Part shown: positions 37,345 to 45,225 of the stretch, piece by piece
Position numbering within the stretch: position 1 is the first letter of the stretch
Layout: each line of letters opens with the position of its first letter
Assembly (NCBI RefSeq): GCF_947301925.1
Contig: NZ_CAMYUE010000006.1
Span: 91,973 to 155,972, forward strand
Origin: an uncultured Ruminococcus sp.
GTDB lineage: Bacteria; Bacillota; Clostridia; Oscillospirales; Ruminococcaceae
Length of the DNA stretch: 64,000 nt
Direction of reading: 5' to 3'
Translations under genes and position numbers: made by a program
Notes under the pieces: generated by a model
Database searches by the model: none
Told to the model about the DNA's origin: nothing
What the model saw: only the letters and a program-made list of their open reading frames with translations

Positions 37345-38376
37345 TTAAAGTATGCACATACTGTCGCCGAAGCTGAAGAAGCGGTAGCGCTCCTCAACAG
37401 CCGTTCTGTATGCGTTCATGGTGTTCTCATATCCCATAAATGCCGAGACAAGCATTATCAGCGTGCTTTCGGGAAGATGAAAGTTGGTGATAAGGCCGTC
37501 TATGCATTTGAATTCATAGGACGGATAGATGAATATATCCGTATATCCCTCATGCTCGGAGATGTCTCCGTAGAAAGAAGCCACGCTTTCGAGAGTGCGG
37601 CAGGTGGTGGTGCCCACAGCGATGACGCGGCCTCCGTTTTTCTTTGTCTCGTTTATGAGGTCGGCTGTCTCCTTCGGGAGATAGTAGTGTTCGCTGTGCA
37701 TTTTATGGTCGAGGACGTTGTTCTCCTTGACGGGACGGAAGGTGCCGAGACCCACATGGAGTGTGACAAAGGCGGTCTTTATGCCCCGTGAGCGGAGATC
37801 GTCCAGCATTTCTGGTGTGAAGTGCAGACCTGCCGTGGGAGCCGCCGCAGAGCCCAGCTCCTTTGAGTATACCGTCTGGTAGCGCTCGCGGTTCTCCAGC
37901 TTTTCCTTTATGTATGGCGGGAGGGGCATCTGTCCCACGTCCTCAAGGGCGGTGAAGAAGTTGCCCTCGCAGCTGAACTGCACGACGCGGTTGCCGTCGT
38001 CCTTTACCTCCACGACCTCGGCAGTGAGCCTGCCGCCGCCGAAGGAGAACTGTGTTCCCACCTTGGCTTTTTTGCCCGGACGGCAGATTATCTCCCAGAG
38101 CTTGTCCCCCTTCTGCTCCAGAAGGAGGAATTCTATGAAGGTGCCGTTTCCTATCTTTTCGCCGTAGAGCCTTGCGGGGATAACACGCGAGTCGTTCATG
38201 ACCAGCAGGTCACCTTCCCTGAGGTGGTCGCATAGATTATAGAAGTGATCGTGTGTTACGGCTCCCGTTTTCCTGTCAACGCACATCATACGGGAAGCGT
38301 TTCGGGGTTCTATGGGAGTCTGTGCTATGAGCTCCTCGGGAAGCTCATAGTAAAAATCGGATTTGAGAAGTTCCAT
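37345..38376 (-). CDS. queA: S-adenosylmethionine:tRNA ribosyltransferase-isomerase
   Basis: 343 residues, full length. QueA moves the ribosyl part of SAM onto preQ1-tRNA to form epoxyqueuosine. Family signatures: [59 protein letters not shown] and [19 protein letters not shown]. First gene of the queA-PAS-tgt run; AAAAGGAGAT lies 12 bp before the ATG. Confidence 0.98.
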   Translation of the reverse strand: MELLKSDFYYELPEELIAQTPIEPRNASRMMCVDRKTGAVTHDHFYNLCDHLREGDLLVMNDSRVIPARLYGEKIGNGTFIEFLLLEQKGDKLWEIICRPGKKAKVGTQFSFGGGRLTAEVVEVKDDGNRVVQFSCEGNFFTALEDVGQMPLPPYIKEKLENRERYQTVYSKELGSAAAPTAGLHFTPEMLDDLRSRGIKTAFVTLHVGLGTFRPVKENNVLDHKMHSEHYYLPKETADLINETKKNGGRVIAVGTTTCRTLESVASFYGDISEHEGYTDIFIYPSYEFKCIDGLITNFHLPESTLIMLVSAFMGYENTMNAYRTAVEERYRFFSFGDSMCIL

Positions 38377-38425
38377 TCGGGTCGATATCTCCTTTTGGTC
38401 AGCTGAATCAAAATCTGTACTTGCA

Positions 38426-38444
38426 GAACGCCGCTGCGGCGTTC
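38426..38444. other. GAACGCCGC hairpin before queA
   Basis: GAACGCCGC-T-GCGGCGTTC is a 9-bp palindrome. A hairpin with the same GAACGCCG arm recurs at 39905-39928 downstream of asd. Confidence 0.6.
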
Positions 38445-38491
38445 CCTGATGATTTCTGATTGCTAATTACTCAAAAATTTTCAAGAATGTA

Positions 38492-38520
38492 TTGACAATA
38501 GCGGATTTAAGTGCTATTAT
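38492..38520 (+). promoter_or_regulatory. Promoter of the asd-dapA-dapB operon
   Basis: TTGACA (38492-38497), 17-bp spacer, TATTAT (38515-38520), placing the RNA start at the first base of the riboswitch. Confidence 0.88.
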
Positions 38521-38526
38521 AGTTAC

Positions 38527-38690
38527 AAGGTAGAGGCGCGGCTGCGAAAAGTACCTGTACACGGGACCACCTGTCCGATGGTGTGCAGCGAAAGGCAATG
38601 CCGCCGAAGAACTGTTTCCGGTAAATTCAGTTCTGGCTGTACGTTCAACAGGTGTGCAGCTGTCATCACGCGTCTGATGGAGAGCTATCG
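38527..38690 (+). ncRNA. Lysine riboswitch (L box)
   Basis: The leader shows conserved L-box segments in the right order: GTAGAGGCGCG (38530-38540), AGTA at 38550, GCGAAAGGCAATGCCGCCGAAG around 38588-38609 (described in part: CGAAAGG and GCCGAAG), TTCTGGCTGTA near 38630, GCTGTCATCA near 38660, and TGATGGAGAGCTATC closing the basal helix near 38688. It precedes asd-dapA-dapB, whose pathway makes lysine, and is followed by an intrinsic terminator. Binding of lysine should favour termination. Confidence 0.93.
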
Positions 38691-38739
38691 GCATATTATT
38701 ATAAGATATGTCAACATTTCTATTATAACGCATGATGAG

Positions 38740-38759
38740 CCGGTTTGCAACCGGTTTTT
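38740..38759 (+). terminator. Riboswitch-controlled terminator before asd
   Basis: CCGGTT-TGC-AACCGG hairpin followed by five Ts, 45 bp before the asd start. It is the expression platform of the lysine riboswitch. Confidence 0.88.
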
Positions 38760-38804
38760 ATTATTTTATGCAAATTATGCAAATTTTTTCAAGGAGAGGT
38801 CAAT

Positions 38805-39884
38805 ATGAAACAGTATAATGTTGGTATTATAGGCGCAACGGGTATGGTAGGACAGCGTTTCGCCACACTTCTGGAGAACCACCCCTGGTTCAACGTAAAG
38901 GTGCTGGCAGCTTCCCCCAGGAGCGCAGGTCAGACATATGAGCAGGCAGCAGGCAGCCGCTGGAAGATGGCTGTTCCAATGCCCGCAGCTATGAAGGATA
39001 TGATCCTCATGGACGCAACTTCGGATATTGAGAAGATCGCAGGCATGGTGGACTTCTGCTTCTGTGCCGTTGATATGAAGAAGGACGAGATAAAGGCTCT
39101 GGAGGAGGCTTATGCCAAGGCTGAGTGCCCCATCGTTTCCAATAACTCCGCACACAGATTCACCCCCGATGTTCCCATGGTAGTTCCGGAGATCAACCCC
39201 GAGCACATAGAAATCATCAAGGCTCAGCGTGAGCGCCTCGGCACAAAGAGAGGCTTCATCGCAGTAAAGTCAAACTGCTCTATCCAGAGCTATGTTCCCG
39301 CACTCCACCCCCTGAGAAAGTTCGGCCTGAAGAACGTTCTGGCCTGTACTTATCAGGCTATCTCGGGCGCAGGCAAGAACTTCGAGACATGGCCCGAAAT
39401 GGTGGATAACCTTATCCCTTACATCGGCGGCGAGGAGGAGAAGTCCGAGCAGGAGCCTCTCAAGGTATGGGGCGAGATCAAGGGCAATGAGATAGTTAAG
39501 GCTACAGCTCCCAATATCACAACGCAGTGCCTCCGTGTTCCTGTTTCTGACGGACACACAGCCGCTGTATTCGTAAGCTTTGAGAACAAGCCCTCCAAGG
39601 AGGAGATCCTGAAGCTGTGGGCTGACTTCAAGGGCGTTCCCCAGGAGCTGGAGCTCCCCAGCGCTCCCAAGCAGTTCATCCACTACTTCGAGGAGAACGA
39701 TCGTCCCCAGGCCAAGCTTGACAGAAACCTCGAAGGCGGTATGGCTGTTTCCACGGGACGTCTCCGCGAGGATACACAGTACGACTATAAGTTCGTATGC
39801 CTCTCGCATAATACGCTCAGAGGTGCAGCAGGCGGCGGCGTGCTTCTCGCCGAGCTTTTAGCTGCTAAAGGCTACTTTGACTAA
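38805..39884 (+). CDS. asd: Aspartate-semialdehyde dehydrogenase
   Basis: 359 residues from ATG 38805, after AAGGAGAGGTCAAT. Asd reduces aspartyl phosphate to the semialdehyde with NADPH. Seen are the Rossmann GIIGATGMVGQRF, the catalytic Cys158 in SNCSIQ, and SDGHTAAVF. Length and LRVPVSDGH pattern fit the archaeal/fungal-type branch rather than the E. coli type. First enzyme of the operon under lysine riboswitch control. Confidence 0.97.
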   Translation: MKQYNVGIIGATGMVGQRFATLLENHPWFNVKVLAASPRSAGQTYEQAAGSRWKMAVPMPAAMKDMILMDATSDIEKIAGMVDFCFCAVDMKKDEIKALEEAYAKAECPIVSNNSAHRFTPDVPMVVPEINPEHIEIIKAQRERLGTKRGFIAVKSNCSIQSYVPALHPLRKFGLKNVLACTYQAISGAGKNFETWPEMVDNLIPYIGGEEEKSEQEPLKVWGEIKGNEIVKATAPNITTQCLRVPVSDGHTAAVFVSFENKPSKEEILKLWADFKGVPQELELPSAPKQFIHYFEENDRPQAKLDRNLEGGMAVSTGRLREDTQYDYKFVCLSHNTLRGAAGGGVLLAELLAAKGYFD

Positions 39885-39904
39885 TTCGGAATTGAACTAA
39901 TTTA

Positions 39905-39928
39905 GGGAACGCCGAGGGCGGCGTTCCC
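39905..39928 (+). other. Strong hairpin between asd and dapA
   Basis: GGGAACGCCG (39905-39914) pairs perfectly with 39919-39928 around AGGG. No T run follows, so it may stabilise the mRNA or tune the asd/dapA ratio rather than end transcription. Confidence 0.65.
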
Positions 39929-39959
39929 TGCATTCCACTTTTATGAAAGGAATAAAGCT

Positions 39960-40850
39960 ATGAAGAATACAGTATTCACCGGCGCTGCTGTGGCTATAAT
40001 CACGCCCATGAACGCCGACGGTTCAATAAACTACGACGAGCTGGGACGCATCATCGACGACCAGATCGCCAGAGGCACAGACGCTGTTGTTATCTGCGGT
40101 ACTACAGGCGAGTCCGCTACCATGACAGACGACGAGCACCGCGACTGCATAAAGTTCGCCGTAAAGCACGTTGCAGGCAGAGTTCCTGTTATTGCAGGCG
40201 CAGGCAGCAACGATACACGCTATGCGGTAGAGCTCTCCAAGGAGGCCGAGGCAGCAGGCGCAGACGCACTGCTCCATGTTACTCCTTACTACAACAAGGC
40301 TACTCAGAGGGGACTTATCGCTCACTTCACAGCTATCGCCGACGCGGTAAATATCCCTATAATCCTTTACAACGTTCCCAGCAGAACAGGCTGCGGCTTC
40401 GACGTAGACACTGTTAAGGAGCTGGCCAAGCACAGGAACATCGCTGCTATCAAGGAAGCAAGCGGCAATATCAGCTATGTTGCAAAGCTTGCGGCTGCCT
40501 GCGGCGACGATATCGACATCTACAGCGGAAACGACGATATGGTAGTTCCCGTTATGTCACTGGGCGGAAAGGGCGTTATCTCCGTAGCTTCACACGTTAT
40601 CCCCAGGGAGATGCACGATATGGTGCAGTTCTGCCTCGATAACAACTTCGCTGAAGCTATGAAGCTCCAGACAGAGAATCTGGATATCTGCAACGACCTG
40701 TTCCTGGAGGTCAACCCTATCCCCGTAAAGGAAGCCATGAATATGCTGGGCTGGAATGCAGGTCCCTGCCGTCTGCCTCTGTGCGAGATGACTGACGACC
40801 ACAAGGCTAAGCTGAGAGCTACCCTTGCAAAGCATGGTCTTATCAAGTAA
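39960..40850 (+). CDS. dapA: 4-hydroxy-tetrahydrodipicolinate synthase
   Basis: 296 residues. DapA condenses pyruvate with aspartate semialdehyde. The Schiff-base Lys165 is in IAAIKEASGN; the catalytic Tyr is in ILYNVPSRTGC, and GTTGESATM forms the carboxylate-binding site. Ribosome site ATGAAAGGAATAAAGCT. Second gene of the lysine/diaminopimelate operon. Confidence 0.98.
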   Translation: MKNTVFTGAAVAIITPMNADGSINYDELGRIIDDQIARGTDAVVICGTTGESATMTDDEHRDCIKFAVKHVAGRVPVIAGAGSNDTRYAVELSKEAEAAGADALLHVTPYYNKATQRGLIAHFTAIADAVNIPIILYNVPSRTGCGFDVDTVKELAKHRNIAAIKEASGNISYVAKLAAACGDDIDIYSGNDDMVVPVMSLGGKGVISVASHVIPREMHDMVQFCLDNNFAEAMKLQTENLDICNDLFLEVNPIPVKEAMNMLGWNAGPCRLPLCEMTDDHKAKLRATLAKHGLIK

Positions 40851-40878
40851 ACCATACACCGAAAAGGAAGTGTAAAAT

Positions 40879-41628
40879 ATGACAAATATAGCTATATGCG
40901 GCGCTAACGGCAGAATGGGACATAATATCTATAACTGCATCGTTGAGCGTGACGACTGCACAGCTGTTGCGGGCATAGACCTGTATACCAAGCAGTATGC
41001 GGATTTTCCCATAGTCGAAACACCTGCTCAGCTTCCCGTGAATCCCGATGTTATCATAGATTTCTCGAATCCTGCGTCTCTGGACGGTCTACTTGATTAC
41101 TGCCTGTCCACGGGAACACCTCTCGTTATAGGCGCTACCGGATACGACGACGGGCAGATCGCCGCAATAAAGGCTGCTTCACAGCAGATACCCGTATTCT
41201 TCACCTTCAATATGTCTCTGGGCATAAACCTTCTGGTGGAGCTTGCAAAGAAGGCGGCTTCCGTACTGGGCGACAGCTTCGACATCGAGATAGTCGAGAA
41301 GCACCACAACCAGAAGATAGACGCTCCCAGCGGAACGGCAATCATGCTGGCAAACGCAATAAACGAGACTCTTGACAATTCAAAGCATTATGTCTACGAC
41401 CGTCACTCACGCCGTCAGAAGCGCGAGAAGTCCGAGATAGGTATGCACGCTATACGCGGCGGCACTATCGTGGGCGAGCATGACGTTATATTTGCAGGCC
41501 ACGACGAGGTGATAACGCTTTCACACTCGGCTGCCTCCAAGGGCGTATTTGCCGCAGGTGCGGTAAATGCCGCAGTGTTCCTCAAGGATAAGCCTGCGGG
41601 ACTTTATGATATGTCACAGCTGGTATAA
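40879..41628 (+). CDS. dapB: 4-hydroxy-tetrahydrodipicolinate reductase
   Basis: 249 residues. NAD(P)H binding at NIAICGANGRMGHN, and the catalytic region VEKHHNQKIDAPSGTA with the His-His pair and Lys. It reduces the DapA product toward meso-diaminopimelate, needed for lysine and peptidoglycan. Starts 28 bp after dapA; a terminator follows directly. Confidence 0.98.
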   Translation: MTNIAICGANGRMGHNIYNCIVERDDCTAVAGIDLYTKQYADFPIVETPAQLPVNPDVIIDFSNPASLDGLLDYCLSTGTPLVIGATGYDDGQIAAIKAASQQIPVFFTFNMSLGINLLVELAKKAASVLGDSFDIEIVEKHHNQKIDAPSGTAIMLANAINETLDNSKHYVYDRHSRRQKREKSEIGMHAIRGGTIVGEHDVIFAGHDEVITLSHSAASKGVFAAGAVNAAVFLKDKPAGLYDMSQLV

Positions 41629-41633
41629 GACAG

Positions 41634-41669
41634 AACTCCCCTTCTTGATGAAAGAGGGGAGTTTTGTTT
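41634..41669 (+). terminator. Terminator after dapB
   Basis: AACTCCCC-TCTT pairs with AAGA-GGGGAGTT with one mismatch, then TTTTGTTT. Confidence 0.88.
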
Positions 41670-41734
41670 AATGCGTGATTAACCGTAAACAGAGACGGAT
41701 ATTGTCTGACGAAGATATACAAAAGGAGAATAAT

Positions 41735-42298
41735 ATGCTTACACATAACGGTACACAGACCATAGAGACGGAAAGGCTCATATTGAGACGGTTTGAATAT
41801 ACGGACTGCGATGCGGTATTCAGGAACTGGGCAAGTGATGAGAATGTCCAGAAAATGTACTCCGAGCCTACCTACCGCACCATAGAGGAGGTCAACGGAC
41901 TTCTTGACAAGTATATCGGGAATTACGAACGCGAGGACTACTACCGCTGGGCTGTCATCGACAGGGAGAAGGGCGAGTGCGTAGGACAGATCGCATATTT
42001 CCTGGTGGACAGCAAGAATCGCTTTGCCGAGATCGAATACTGTATCGGAGCGGAGTTCCAGGGCAGGGGATATGCTACCGAGGCCACAAAGGCTGTTATT
42101 GCCTTCGGATTTGATAAGATCAATCTGCATAAGGTGCAGATATGCACCAAGACTATAAATGCTCCCTCAAAGAGAGTTATCGAGAAATGCGGCTTCACCT
42201 ATGAGGGCACGCTCAGGGACTACTTCTTCATGGACGGCCGCTATGTGGGAAGACTGTATTTCTCCATACTCAGGGACGAATACGAGAGCAGGAGGTAA
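41735..42298 (+). CDS. GNAT family N-acetyltransferase, RimJ/RimL-like
   Basis: 187 residues from ATG 41735 after AAAAGGAGAATAAT. TERLILRRFEYTDCDAVF is the typical N-terminus, and IEYCIGAEFQGRGYATEATKAV the acetyl-CoA loop (given in parts: Q-G-R-G-Y-A); NAPSKRVIEKCGF and YEGTLRDYFFMDGRYV complete the fold. Such enzymes acetylate ribosomal protein N-termini or small amines; target unknown. Followed after 3 bp by the thioesterase gene. Confidence 0.92.
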   Translation: MLTHNGTQTIETERLILRRFEYTDCDAVFRNWASDENVQKMYSEPTYRTIEEVNGLLDKYIGNYEREDYYRWAVIDREKGECVGQIAYFLVDSKNRFAEIEYCIGAEFQGRGYATEATKAVIAFGFDKINLHKVQICTKTINAPSKRVIEKCGFTYEGTLRDYFFMDGRYVGRLYFSILRDEYESRR

Positions 42299-42301
42299 GC
42301 T

Positions 42302-42703
42302 ATGACCGACAAGGAGACGCTTGAAAGGGTGCGGGAGATATTCCGCGGAGACCGCTTTGCCACGGAGATGGGAGCGGAGATAGAGGAGCTTGGCGACCAC
42401 TATTCAAAGTGCAGCCTCGTTCTCAGCGAGCACCACAGGAACGCTGTGGGAGGCATAATGGGCGGAGTGTACTTCACTCTTGCGGATTTTGCCTTTGCAG
42501 TTGCCTCGAACTGGGAAAAGCCGGGAGTGGTGGGGCTCAACTGCGACGCTTCCTTTATTGGTGTGCCGAAAACGGAGCGTATCATCGCCGAGGCCAGACT
42601 CATAAAGGACGGCAGAACCATATGCTGCTACAATGTTGACATCAGGGACGAGCAGGGCAATCCCGTTGCCGCCGTCCAGTGTGTGGGCTTCAGAAAAGGA
42701 TAA
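42302..42703 (+). CDS. PaaI-type hotdog-fold thioesterase
   Basis: 133 residues. HHRNAVGGIMGGVYFTLADFAFAVA (in parts) carries the Asn and Gly-Gly pattern and the acidic residue of PaaI thioesterases; GLNCDASFIGVPKTERI follows. It would hydrolyse an acyl-CoA thioester; substrate unknown. Nearly touching the acetyltransferase gene, so the pair is co-expressed. Confidence 0.9.
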   Translation: MTDKETLERVREIFRGDRFATEMGAEIEELGDHYSKCSLVLSEHHRNAVGGIMGGVYFTLADFAFAVASNWEKPGVVGLNCDASFIGVPKTERIIAEARLIKDGRTICCYNVDIRDEQGNPVAAVQCVGFRKG

Positions 42704-42706
42704 AAG

Positions 42707-42732
42707 AAAACCGCTGCAATGCAGCGGTTTTA
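42707..42732. terminator. Bidirectional terminator between thioesterase and GGDEF genes
   Basis: AAAACCGCTGCA and TGCAGCGGTTTT form the stem; T runs on both strands. It overlaps the stop of the minus-strand GGDEF gene. Confidence 0.92.
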
Positions 42733-44640
42733 TACTTTTTCGGACTTCCGCGCCCGTTTTTTCTGTTTCTTTACATCGTACATCTTCTCGTCCGCCATTT
42801 TTATGACGCTGTACAGTGTATCGCCGTCTCTGGCGGGAGTTATTATGCTTCCGATACTTGCGGAGATCACATAGGGCTTCTTCACCAGACTGTTGATATT
42901 CTCCAGCTCGGTGTTGAACTTGTGCTCCAGCGCTTCGATGGCGCCTTCTGCCGGATCCACGCTGAATATTACGAATTCGTCGCCTCCGAATCTTGCGCCG
43001 ATACTGCGGAGTCCGCAGCAGGAGCTGATGATGTTTGCCAGTCTCTGTATGGCAAAATCGCCCTCGTTATGGCCGTAGTTGTCGTTTATGAACTTCAGGC
43101 CGTCCATATCTATGAAGCTGAGCATTACGCTCTGACCTGCCGCCACACACTCCTTGAACATATCGTCGGCGATATTGATGAAGCCGTTGCGGTTGTAGAT
43201 GTTGCACAGCGGATCTATGACATAGAGGCGGTTCAGCTCGTCCATGGCCTTGTTCAGGTGGAAGAGCTTGCGGATATTCTCGATAGAGTTGCTCAGGGTC
43301 ATGGTGAGGGTATGGCAGAGGAGGCTGTATATGGGGAAGTCACCGTTGGTGATTATGTAATAGCCCAGACAGCGGTCGCCGAAGTGCAGCGGCAGGAAGT
43401 AGTTCACGCAGCTGCGGTCCTCGAAGCCCTCGGGGAACATATTGCTGCTGGGATAGTATCCCACGCTTCTGCGCTGACCCTTGTCCCAGATAAGGGGAGC
43501 GGTCATGTAGCTCTTGTAGGAGTTGGGTCCGGAGTCTATAGGCGCCGAATTGAAGGCGTCCTGCCAGTCCTCGCTGAGACAGAGCTGGAACTTCTCGCAT
43601 TCCAGCTCGCCGATGAGCTTTTCTATGACCTTGAAGCATTCGGTGGCTGTCTCCGTCTCCGCAAGGCCTGCGGTGAGACGGTTGAGCATGAGGATATTGC
43701 TGTTGGTGGTTTCTATCTTGCGGTATGTGACCTTCTTGTAGGCCTTGAGATCGTCGTGCTCGGCGTTGCGGCAGCCGCAGCTCTCGCTGAATACGGGAGT
43801 TGCCTCAAGAACCACGCTGTGGGGCTGTTCTATGCCGTTCAGCACATTCAGCAGAACGTCGGCGGCTTTGTAGCCTGCTTTGAACAGCGGACGCTTGACA
43901 GAGGTTATGGCAGGACTGGAATTCCTTGCGCTGAAGGTGTTGTCAAAGCCCGTGACCATAACGTCGTCGGGGATCTTGTAGCCTAGCTTTTCCAGTGATG
44001 AAGCCAGAGTGAGGCACATACTGTCATTGGCGCAGATAAAGGCGTCGGGCAGCGGAAGTCCCGAGCTGACAAAGGCATCCACGGCCAGCTTTCCGTCGTA
44101 GCTTTTGAACTCGCCGGGATAGATACGCTCCTCCTCGGGAGTGAGGCCGTTCTCCTTCATGGCGTCGATAAAGGCGTCATACCTTATCCTGCCCTCGGGG
44201 TTCTCAAGAGGGCCGGAGACGTAGTTTATAACCTTTGCACCGTGGAACTGTATGATATGGTTCACCATCTTCTTCATTACTGAGAAGTTGTCGATGCTTA
44301 TATCGTAGAATTCGGGGTACTCATGGCTCTCGAACACAACGCAGGGTATGCCTGCCTTTCTGACTTTACTGAAAATACTGTCGCGGAGCTCCTTGTCGCC
44401 GAAGGTGTTGGTCATAAGGAGGGCGCCGTCAAAGCGGGAGTAGTCTATGAGGTTATATATGCTGACCTCGCCTATATCAAAGGTCTTGCTGCCAACCATT
44501 CCCCCGAAGGCAGCAAAATAAGACACGTTGATATTGTGCTCAGACGCGTACTGATTTATTCCCCGTATTATATTGTGCTGATACTCCTCGTCAAGTCCCG
44601 ATACCACGACGACGAAGTTGTATATTCTTTCGGAATCCAT
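42730..44640 (-). CDS. Cytoplasmic LacI-type ligand-binding / GGDEF protein (putative diguanylate cyclase)
   Basis: 636 residues from ATG 44640, after AAGAGGAGACAAAA. Residues about 1-285 match the sugar-binding part of LacI/GalR regulators (NIIRGINQYA, DAFICANDSMCLTLASSLEKLG, VTGFDNTFSA) but without the DNA-binding HTH or any signal peptide. A middle segment (about 300-450) may be GAF-like. The GGDEF domain (about 465-625) has VIDPLCNIYNRNGF, SFIDMDGLKFINDNYGH and an intact RFGGDEFVIF, so it should make cyclic di-GMP. The inhibitory RxxD is absent (RSIG). It is divergent from the xylanase gene, suggesting a sugar-responsive signalling role (inference). Confidence 0.9.
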   Translation of the reverse strand: MDSERIYNFVVVVSGLDEEYQHNIIRGINQYASEHNINVSYFAAFGGMVGSKTFDIGEVSIYNLIDYSRFDGALLMTNTFGDKELRDSIFSKVRKAGIPCVVFESHEYPEFYDISIDNFSVMKKMVNHIIQFHGAKVINYVSGPLENPEGRIRYDAFIDAMKENGLTPEEERIYPGEFKSYDGKLAVDAFVSSGLPLPDAFICANDSMCLTLASSLEKLGYKIPDDVMVTGFDNTFSARNSSPAITSVKRPLFKAGYKAADVLLNVLNGIEQPHSVVLEATPVFSESCGCRNAEHDDLKAYKKVTYRKIETTNSNILMLNRLTAGLAETETATECFKVIEKLIGELECEKFQLCLSEDWQDAFNSAPIDSGPNSYKSYMTAPLIWDKGQRRSVGYYPSSNMFPEGFEDRSCVNYFLPLHFGDRCLGYYIITNGDFPIYSLLCHTLTMTLSNSIENIRKLFHLNKAMDELNRLYVIDPLCNIYNRNGFINIADDMFKECVAAGQSVMLSFIDMDGLKFINDNYGHNEGDFAIQRLANIISSCCGLRSIGARFGGDEFVIFSVDPAEGAIEALEHKFNTELENINSLVKKPYVISASIGSIITPARDGDTLYSVIKMADEKMYDVKKQKKRARKSEKV

Positions 44641-45080
44641 TTTTGTCTCCTCTTGCATGGAGTAGTATACTTGATTTTATTATACCACTTTCGGTGAAAA
44701 AATAAAGGATTTAGAAAAAATTTGTAGAAACTTACATTAAGGTGTGCAAAGCTTTGTGCAAATCTACAAAGGAAAATATACGCGGAGTTTTTCGCGGGAA
44801 GAATAAAACAGCTGTCCCGTTCCGGTGAGGCAGAGCAGATATGATTTACGTTATTGATTTAACAAAGGATATCGCTATTGTGCCGCAGCCTGAAATCATA
44901 CGCCGGAAACCTGTCGGAAATAGCACAAAAGTACAACAGAAATTATCCTTTTGTGCTCGGAACTATGCGAAAAAACAACGCAGAACCGAGAAGTGTATAA
45001 AAAAACGCAAAAAGTGGAAGCTAAAATGTGCAAAAAGAGCAAAAAATGAGCAAGGGTCAGGATTGTTAGCAAGAATTGAC
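44641..45080. promoter_or_regulatory. Divergent control region between GGDEF gene and xylanase
   Basis: For the GGDEF gene a TATAAT lies at 44684-44679 (minus) with only a weak -35. At 44744-44762 is GTGCAAAGCTTTGTGCAAA, holding a direct repeat GTGCAAA and the palindrome CAAAGCTTTG, operator-like. A Lys-rich frame of 117 codons (44841-45194) crosses the region, but it runs over the xylanase promoter and looks like chance. No gene is supported here. Confidence 0.5.
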
Positions 45081-45109
45081 TTGAATAGTTCACAAAAATG
45101 TAATAAAAT
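45081..45109 (+). promoter_or_regulatory. Probable promoter of the xylanase gene
   Basis: TTGAAT (45081-45086), 17-bp spacer, TAAAAT (45104-45109); an overlapping TTGACT at 45075 is an alternative -35. Confidence 0.6.
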
Positions 45110-45139
45110 TAAGACAGAAACTGAGGAAAAGGAGGGACA

Positions 45140-45172
45140 CAAAAGCAGACATTGTGCTTTTGCGCTTTTTCT
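45140..45172 (+). promoter_or_regulatory. Hairpin with T-rich tail in xylanase leader
   Basis: CAAAAGCA (45140-45147) pairs with TGCTTTTG (45155-45162), followed by CGCTTTTTCTT. It lies in the 5' untranslated region and could attenuate transcription. Confidence 0.5.
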
Positions 45173-45225
45173 TGGTGTCAGGAAGAAAACATAAATCACC
45201 TAATGAAAGTGAGGAATGATTACAC

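Noticed and set aside
42679..43986. 435-codon + strand frame opposite the GGDEF gene
   Set aside because: Antisense to a well-supported GGDEF protein; its translation has no recognisable domain and no ribosome site of its own.
44841..45194. 117-codon Lys-rich + strand frame before the xylanase
   Set aside because: It runs through the probable xylanase promoter and leader hairpin, is low in complexity and AT-driven; kept as non-coding.
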